Positions 39,874-45,154 of a stretch of DNA of 45,154 nucleotides are shown here, piece by piece. The stretch's first letter is position 1, and every line of letters starts with the position of its first letter. The position numbers were made by a program, and so were the translations under genes. Below the pieces are notes generated by a model. It was not told the origin of the DNA and did no database searches. It saw nothing but the letters and a program-made list of their open reading frames with translations. This stretch comes from Candidatus Magnetobacterium casense (lineage in GTDB: Bacteria; Nitrospirota; Thermodesulfovibrionia; Thermodesulfovibrionales; Magnetobacteriaceae): assembly GCF_000714715.1 (NCBI RefSeq), contig NZ_JMFO01000025.1, positions 1 through 45,154 on the forward strand. The letters are read 5' to 3'.

Positions 39874-41592
39874 TTAATCCTTAATCAATGTTTTCATTAA
39901 GAGGGCCTGATTGCCCGCCCTGTTATAAAGTAGCACGTCCGAGGTATTTTTAGCAACCTTGATTCCCCTGCCGCAGAGGAGGTGGTTGTCTACGTTGAGA
40001 GTGCTTAACTTTGACACATCAAAGCCCTTTCCTTCGTCTGTTATAGTGGCCAGGAGGAAGTCCCCGCCTCCTGATGAACCACTGAAACCAGGAGTGTGGA
40101 TTATGTTTAATTCAACAATTATCTTCCTGTCGGTATCCTTTTGCTTATCTGTCAGGTATGATTCATAGGTACCCTTTGATGTCAGTTCATGTTTCAACTC
40201 AAAATCGAGTTCCAGGGAGCCATGCTCATAGGCGTTCATAATGATTTCGGAGAACGAGTTGATAAACAGTGCGCTGCACCTGTCATTGACATGCAATTGC
40301 TGGAGATAGCTCTCAACTTCGGTTGTTACGGTCTGGACGTCGTCGAGGGTGCTGTTGATGACCATCGTTTTGGATTTGCAGTCCTTGTAATCGAACTTGT
40401 TTAAAAGTATGAAGGTCACGTCATCTCCAGGTGTACTGACGTGTTCGCTAAAGCGCTTGTATAGGTCGTCTTTAAAGTTGGAGTCCATAAAGTCTCTTGC
40501 CAGGAATTCCTGGTACAGGGTCTGGCCGTTGTCGCACCAACTCTCACTCAGTCCGTCGCTGCCGATGAGTATCCTGGTGAAGCCTGTCATGTCGTAGGTG
40601 TCAATGGTGCCTGGTATGCGGTGCTTCATAATGGGGATGTTGTTGCTCTTGATCTGGATCAGTTGACCGTCTCGCCTGAGGACCAGTATGGGGGGCATGG
40701 AGTACATGGAGGTGTGCATCTTGTGGTTGTTGAAGTCTATGTAGACGAAAGAGGCACAGACGATCTCCTCGTTGAGCAGCTCCTTGGCTATGAAGTCTGT
40801 GTAGAGGCGGAGGAATTCGCTAAAATCAAAGCAGCCCTTGTCGATGGCTCCGTCTATGAGGTGGTTGACAAACGACGTCGTCAGGATTGAGGTTACCGAT
40901 GCAGAGAGTCCCTTGCCCATGGCGTCAACGATGAAGAGTATTACCTCGCCGGTGCTTAGTTCTCTGATTGAATAGCTGTCGCCGCTAAGTATATCCAGCG
41001 GCATGTAATGTATATCGATGCACCAGAGGCTGCAGACGTCGTCGTTGTCATTGATAGTGTTTATTCGTTTGAAGCTGAAGTCGTTTTTTATTATCCGCAG
41101 TTCCTTCAGGAAGGCCATTTCTTGTTGTGTGAAGTGGTATTTTTCTCTGTAGCGCAACAGTTCCAGTTCCTGTTGCTGTGTTTTTTGTGCCAGGTTTTCC
41201 ATGACCATCTGGGAGACGGCAATCTCTATGGCTCTTAACAGATTGGGCACTATTATGGGTTTGGTGACAAACTGCGTAACGCCCTGATTTATTGCGTCGA
41301 TCAGGAATTCCGAGTCTATAAAGCCGGTGATAAGGATTATAGGGGTCTTTCTGTCATGTACCCTGATGCTCTTGATCAATTGGAGGCCGTTGACCTCCGG
41401 CATCAGGTAATCGGTCAGGATGAGGTCTACGTTGTTTTGCTGGTATTTTTCATATCCGTCCTTACCGTCTTCGGCCAGGATGACAGTCTTAAACATTTTC
41501 TCAAGGCGATTGATCAGTTGGATAGGTCTCTCATCCTCTACGTACAGGGCCGTCAGTTCCCTGGTTATCTTAAGCAGGTTTTCGTATTGCAT
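39874..41592 (-). CDS. REC, PP2C phosphatase and HATPase in one chain
   Basis: Residues 10-130 are a receiver (EDE near 19-21, phospho-acceptor Asp61 in LTDYLMPE, Lys in VTKPI). Residues about 180-395 are a SpoIIE/RsbU-type PP2C phosphatase (LDILSGDSYSI, FIVDAMGKGLSASV, IGSDGLSESW, GDDVTFILL). Residues about 405-572 are a GHKL ATPase (NSFSEIIMNAYEHGSLELD, ITDEGKGFD, GRGIKVAKNTSDV). RsbU-type phosphatases reactivate STAS antagonists and RsbW-type kinases inactivate them. Here both domains are in one chain behind a receiver, and a STAS gene follows 3 nt later. The receiver probably biases the balance between the two. The start at 41592 has no strong Shine-Dalgarno. Confidence 0.92.
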   Translation of the reverse strand: MQYENLLKITRELTALYVEDERPIQLINRLEKMFKTVILAEDGKDGYEKYQQNNVDLILTDYLMPEVNGLQLIKSIRVHDRKTPIILITGFIDSEFLIDAINQGVTQFVTKPIIVPNLLRAIEIAVSQMVMENLAQKTQQQELELLRYREKYHFTQQEMAFLKELRIIKNDFSFKRINTINDNDDVCSLWCIDIHYMPLDILSGDSYSIRELSTGEVILFIVDAMGKGLSASVTSILTTSFVNHLIDGAIDKGCFDFSEFLRLYTDFIAKELLNEEIVCASFVYIDFNNHKMHTSMYSMPPILVLRRDGQLIQIKSNNIPIMKHRIPGTIDTYDMTGFTRILIGSDGLSESWCDNGQTLYQEFLARDFMDSNFKDDLYKRFSEHVSTPGDDVTFILLNKFDYKDCKSKTMVINSTLDDVQTVTTEVESYLQQLHVNDRCSALFINSFSEIIMNAYEHGSLELDFELKHELTSKGTYESYLTDKQKDTDRKIIVELNIIHTPGFSGSSGGGDFLLATITDEGKGFDVSKLSTLNVDNHLLCGRGIKVAKNTSDVLLYNRAGNQALLMKTLIKD

Positions 41593-41625
41593 ATATGCAC
41601 CTGACGTTAAGCCTGTAGTGAGTTC

Positions 41626-42519
41626 CTATACGGCATTTATTATATCGAGGGCATCTCTTTTAAGGTCCTGGATGTCTTCTGCGGACATGTACAGTTGAGT
41701 CGGCACCTTTGGGTGCATTTTTATCCAGGCTTGGAGGTCCTTATAGAAGCCCACGGCCCTTACGTTGTCGTAGCCCTCCCTGAGGTACTCGGCCAGTAGC
41801 AGGATGGCGGCCAGCGTGCGAGTGTCCTGACGTTCGTGGATACTGACATCTACGTAGTGATGGTAGCAGACGGCCTCGGCTACAACTTCGGGCAGGTGCC
41901 AGGTCTTGGCCATCAGGAAGCTCACAACGCAGTGGTTGGTGTTATATATAGCCTCTTCAAGCCCAATGATGGACTTCTTTTTTCCAGACAGGGCTATTGC
42001 CGGTACAATGCCCAGGGCCTGGTCTATGAGTTTTGTGTAATCGGGGTATTTTTTCTTGACAAAGATTGCCACTGCGCTGTCGTGAAACAGACCGCACATA
42101 TAGGCCATATTGACATCGATCGACCTGGTGGTCTTGGCGATATGCGCAGATAAGGCGGCAACCACCTCGGAGTGTCTCCAGAACTTTTCGAAGTGTACGG
42201 TGGTCGCAGCGCTGCACATGGACTCATTCAAGGCACTGGCCAGCACAGTCGTGGAAAACGTGTTTATACCCAGCATGTTTATCGCCTTTTCGATTGAGTC
42301 AACCCTGCCCGCCCCAAACATCGGACGATTGGAGACCTTCAGCACCTTGGCCGATAAGCCAACGTCCTTGCTGACAAGATCGATCACCTTGCGGAAGTCC
42401 GTATCCTTGCTCCTGACCTCATTATAGACATCGATCACTATCTGTGGGCATGACGGTATCTCAAGGGTCTTGGCAAGTTCTCTTAAGTGTTCGTATTCCT
42501 CGTGGACCTTCTTTAACAT
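41626..42519 (-). CDS. HDOD domain signalling protein
   Basis: A 297-aa HDOD protein: IPSCPQIVIDVYNEVRSKDT, LVSKDVGLSAKVLKVSNRP, VDSIEKAINMLGINTFSTT, the region MAYMCGLFHDSAVAIF and LPEVVAEAVCYHHYVDVS. HDOD domains are HD-related, usually without full catalytic metal sites, and act as protein scaffolds in two-component, c-di-GMP or stress signalling. Start at 42519. It lies 33 nt upstream of the REC-PP2C-HATPase gene on the same strand, so it is likely in the same transcript and circuit. Confidence 0.9.
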   Translation of the reverse strand: MLKKVHEEYEHLRELAKTLEIPSCPQIVIDVYNEVRSKDTDFRKVIDLVSKDVGLSAKVLKVSNRPMFGAGRVDSIEKAINMLGINTFSTTVLASALNESMCSAATTVHFEKFWRHSEVVAALSAHIAKTTRSIDVNMAYMCGLFHDSAVAIFVKKKYPDYTKLIDQALGIVPAIALSGKKKSIIGLEEAIYNTNHCVVSFLMAKTWHLPEVVAEAVCYHHYVDVSIHERQDTRTLAAILLLAEYLREGYDNVRAVGFYKDLQAWIKMHPKVPTQLYMSAEDIQDLKRDALDIINAV

Positions 42520-42661
42520 ATATTGCTAACCTTTCCGGCTTACATTAGCTCTGTACTGATACCGTTTTTTTTGTACTCTGTCACCAGTGTATCTCTACCA
42601 ACCCTCACTATTATGAATATTAACATATTTATCATCAAAATTACAGTGACATTTTTTTATA

Positions 42662-44152
42662 TCAACTATCTTGCTTGAGCCTTACAAACTCCATAGCAAT
42701 CCTGATGAGGTCTGAATTTGACAGCAGGCTCTTGTACATGAGGGCGTCCTCGGCCAGAGGAAAGAAGAGGTTAAACCACCTCAGCGGCAGTTCACAAAGC
42801 AGGAGAGCGTTGATAAACTCTACCAGCGGTCTGTCCATATCAAAGTCGGGATCAAGTTCCTGCAGGACGCCCTTGAGCGTAAAGATGGCCTTTCTGAACA
42901 GGAGCAGGTCGCTTGGGAACTTGACCCCCTTGATGGCCAGCCTGTCCAGCAACGTCAGCGATTGCTCGATGAATCCCTCCGATGGTTCGGCAACAAAGCG
43001 GTTGATCTCATCCCTGATGACATGCCCCGTACCGACGCCATCTTCGCAGAGCGCAATCGTTGAGTTGTATATGCGTCCTGCATCCCGTGTAAAGATATCC
43101 AGGCTGAGTCTCATGATAGCGGCCCGCCGGCTTTTATCCAGTTCACCGGCAAGACTCCAGTCCAGGAGGGCTATCCGGCCATCGTGGTCGCAGTAGTAGA
43201 TGTTTCCTGCGTGGGGGTCGCCGTGGAAGATGCTGCGATGTTGACCGGAAAACAACGGGTGACACACCAGCGAGACAAAGAGCGTCCTGGCGCACTGTTT
43301 CCTCCGGGATGTGCTCAGGGGGGCATCGGTTATCTTTTCTCCCCTGATCAGCTCCATGACCGTTACGGCATCCCTGGAGGCGGGGTCAAGGCGGGGTATT
43401 TTGACGTCCCGGATGCCGTCGTAGAGGCAGTGTGCAAGTTTGAGGTTGCGCTGTTCGTTGCGGAGGTCTATTTCGGTCAGGAGGGCGGTTTTTATGTCAG
43501 CGAAGGTTTCGATAAACCTGAAGCTGTCAACGTCGTAGTCGTCTCTGTGGGCGTCATAGAAGGCAGCCAGGGCGTCAAGGATTTCCAGTTCTTCATGCAG
43601 GCGTTGCGGGACGTCGGGCTTGATGATCTTAAAGACCCCGCCACTGATGCCTGATCCGTGCGGGGTATCGCACGTAAAGTCTACCACGGCGGCCACGCTG
43701 GCCTCGTAGCAGACGTTGTAGTTGAGCCGGACGTTGTGGTCGCTCATCCAGTTGCCCAGCGCATCCACAACGATGGCCTCTATGACGTCCGCATCAATCT
43801 TCATCACGGAGTTTTCAAGCTCTGCGAGTCTGTTTCTGAATTGCGAGTCGATGTGTTGGTTGCGTGCAATTGTCTGTCCCAGCTTGTGCAGTGTGGGGAC
43901 CTCCATGGCAAGTCTCACCAGGCGTCCGGGGGCGGTGTCCTCCTCCGACAGGGCATAGACAATGGCCGCAAAACGCTCAGGGGATATCTCCGACAGCAGA
44001 AACGACACCCCGTCCCTGACTATCGGCCTGAATCGCTCATAGACGTCCGGTATTATATCGTCAAGCCCCGTAAGCTCTATCACCATGTCAACGTCTGTCA
44101 CGGATTCAACATCTTCCTCAACTTCAGGGAAAAGACGTAATGAATAAGTCAT
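42662..44152 (-). CDS. AarF/UbiB-family kinase-like protein
   Basis: A 496-aa member of the ABC1/ADCK/UbiB family of atypical kinases. Visible: a KxGQ-like motif (LHKLGQTIARNQHI), a nucleotide-binding Lys region (GGVFKIIKPDV), LLTEIDLRNEQRNLKLAHCL, VTVMELIRGEKI, the catalytic-loop-like FHGDPHAGNIYY, and LLDWSLAGEL in place of DFG. Known members support quinone synthesis or lipid handling. The C-terminal part has no clear membrane pair, unlike classic UbiB. Its ATG overlaps the stop of an orphan antitoxin gene (ATGA). Sitting beside HDOD and phosphatase genes is unusual for a quinone gene, so a signalling role is possible. Confidence 0.87.
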   Translation of the reverse strand: MTYSLRLFPEVEEDVESVTDVDMVIELTGLDDIIPDVYERFRPIVRDGVSFLLSEISPERFAAIVYALSEEDTAPGRLVRLAMEVPTLHKLGQTIARNQHIDSQFRNRLAELENSVMKIDADVIEAIVVDALGNWMSDHNVRLNYNVCYEASVAAVVDFTCDTPHGSGISGGVFKIIKPDVPQRLHEELEILDALAAFYDAHRDDYDVDSFRFIETFADIKTALLTEIDLRNEQRNLKLAHCLYDGIRDVKIPRLDPASRDAVTVMELIRGEKITDAPLSTSRRKQCARTLFVSLVCHPLFSGQHRSIFHGDPHAGNIYYCDHDGRIALLDWSLAGELDKSRRAAIMRLSLDIFTRDAGRIYNSTIALCEDGVGTGHVIRDEINRFVAEPSEGFIEQSLTLLDRLAIKGVKFPSDLLLFRKAIFTLKGVLQELDPDFDMDRPLVEFINALLLCELPLRWFNLFFPLAEDALMYKSLLSNSDLIRIAMEFVRLKQDS

Positions 44153-44370
44153 AGCTTTTCTTCTATTCGTGATTGAAGTTCATCAAGAGTCAGAAGTTTC
44201 TTGGGATTGGTTCTGTAATCTTTAAGTCGCTTATCCAATTCCTCAATATGACTCCGTGCAATAGTAATTTCCTGGTTATCAGAAGTAATGCTATCCCAAA
44301 GCTCTTCGACTAAAAGAATTTTCTCGGATACGCTCATCCTGTTTATCTCTGGAATATCACATACACGCAT
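44149..44370 (-). CDS. Addiction-module antitoxin, orphan
   Basis: A 73-aa protein: INRMSVSEKILLVEELWDSI, then SHIEELDKRLKDYRTNPKK, of the ParE/RelE-linked addiction module component family (TIGR02574-like). The start ATG at 44370 has AAGGAG 8 nt upstream; the longer frame to 44421 would overlap the upstream gene. No RelE/ParE toxin is next to it. Instead the aarF-like gene overlaps it by 4 nt. It may be a lone antitoxin or have another role in this operon. Confidence 0.8.
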   Translation of the reverse strand: MRVCDIPEINRMSVSEKILLVEELWDSITSDNQEITIARSHIEELDKRLKDYRTNPKKLLTLDELQSRIEEKL

Positions 44371-44392
44371 AGTTAATCTCCTTATATCTACG

Positions 44393-45154
44393 CTATGAGT
44401 TTTCTCTGTATATGGTATCAAAGTCGGCGGAGGCTTTGATGAAAGCCCTAAGAACGTCCGGATCGAAGTGTGTTGGTAATGTCCTGCCGTCGCCTTTTGT
44501 GATTATATCAACCGCCTTTTTGTGCTCAAACGGTGGCTTATATGGTCTCTTCATAACCAGGGCGTCATACTGATCGCAGATTATGACAATCCTTGCCTCA
44601 AGCGGTATAGCCTCGCCCTTCAACCCTGCAGGGTATCCTGAACCGTCCCATCTCTCGTGGTGATAGAGGGCTATTGTTTCGGCCATCTGTATACCGTCGT
44701 GTGAAGACCCTGAGAGTATGCCGGCACCTATCATGGAGTGCGTCTTTATCACCTCAAACTCCTCCTCCGTAAGCCGTCCCTGCTTTAACAACACGCTGTC
44801 AGGTATGCCGATCTTGCCTATGTCATGCAGAGGGCTTGCAAAACTTATTGCTTCAGCAAATCCACCTGACAAACCAAGCTCCTGTGCCAACCTCTTTGAG
44901 TATAGACCCATCCTTGATATATGTTCACCCGTATCGGTATCCTTGCGCTCGGAAGCTAATATCAGACGTTGAAGCAGCTCATCGGTCAGGTCCTTTATCT
45001 TCCTCTGCGCACTTTTTAGTTCAAGGGTCTTCTTCTCAACCGTACTTTCGAGCATCTTCTTGTAGGTACGGTCTAACTTCGCATACCACAGGTAATCTAC
45101 AATACTACTCAAGGCCCCCACAAAATGCCTTGTATCAAGGGGTTTGATGAGAAA
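44393..45154 (-). CDS. REC-HD-GYP response regulator, 5' end cut by the window
   Basis: The frame runs off the window end. The first visible residues, FLIKPLDTRHFVGALSSIVD, are the end of a receiver domain (the Lys-Pro pair after strand 5), so the apparent start at 45121 is internal. A coiled-coil linker follows (LESTVEKKTLELKSAQRKIK), then the HD-GYP domain with SPLHDIGKIGIPD, HHERWDGSGYPAGLKGE and ICDQYDALVMKRPYK. The protein is of the RpfG type and should hydrolyse c-di-GMP under control of its receiver. It is the first visible gene of the signalling run. Confidence 0.93.
   Translation of the reverse strand, partial: FLIKPLDTRHFVGALSSIVDYLWYAKLDRTYKKMLESTVEKKTLELKSAQRKIKDLTDELLQRLILASERKDTDTGEHISRMGLYSKRLAQELGLSGGFAEAISFASPLHDIGKIGIPDSVLLKQGRLTEEEFEVIKTHSMIGAGILSGSSHDGIQMAETIALYHHERWDGSGYPAGLKGEAIPLEARIVIICDQYDALVMKRPYKPPFEHKKAVDIITKGDGRTLPTHFDPDVLRAFIKASADFDTIYRENS

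Overview
This looks like a bacterial chromosome segment, most plausibly from Nitrospirota (a Thermodesulfovibrionia or Ca. Magnetobacterium-like lineage) or a related deltaproteobacterial-type Gram-negative. The basis is an efp-accB-accC-thiE housekeeping order, many REC, HD-GYP and HDOD signalling proteins, a PhoH/7TM-HD pair, and many HicAB and VapBC-type modules. No rRNA, tRNA or magnetosome gene is visible, so this placement is inference.

Layout. 1-4.3 kb (minus strand): a decayed transposase, an unrecognised gene, hicB with a broken hicA, a REC protein fused to a GcvH-like domain, a CheY-like regulator, a protein with an internal duplication, and a small two-gene pair. 4.3-8.5 kb (minus): housekeeping run pepQ(frameshifted)-efp-accB-accC-thiE. 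8.9-18.6 kb (plus): membrane HD-GYP protein, a small ORF coupled to phoH, a 7TM-HD phosphohydrolase, an Rnl5-like RNA ligase, an antitoxin plus a vapC cut by a MITE-like element, a secreted or membrane tyrosine phosphatase, mltG, ispG and panD. 18.9-38.6 kb: an accessory island led by a CI/LexA-like repressor whose protease dyad is substituted. A 26-bp perfect palindrome and a strong promoter separate it from large exported proteins: two Cys-repeat/propeller proteins, two giant tandem-repeat proteins with a PPC-like end, an M6 metalloprotease and an unrecognised domain, the last two also carrying the propeller. Between them lie gene fragments (aconitase, slt, hicB), two intact hicAB loci and many copies of a GC-rich dispersed repeat. 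38.7-45.2 kb (minus): a frameshifted vapC with its antitoxin, then a signalling run REC-HD-GYP / orphan antitoxin / AarF-like kinase / HDOD / REC-PP2C-HATPase / STAS.

How it fits together. The housekeeping genes cover lipid precursor synthesis (accBC), isoprenoids (ispG), pantothenate (panD), thiamine (thiE) and translation (efp). The island is a modular secreted-protein locus: four proteins share what I count as a six-unit FG-GAP-like propeller joined to different N-terminal modules. The last operon reads as a partner-switching circuit (phosphatase and anti-sigma kinase domains in one chain, next to a STAS protein) beside HDOD and HD-GYP proteins.

The strongest unexpected themes are: four toxin genes broken by four different lesions beside readable antitoxins; a GC-rich repeat family of about ten copies, one translated as part of a signal peptide; the shared propeller module; and the apparently non-cleavable repressor with its palindromic candidate operator.
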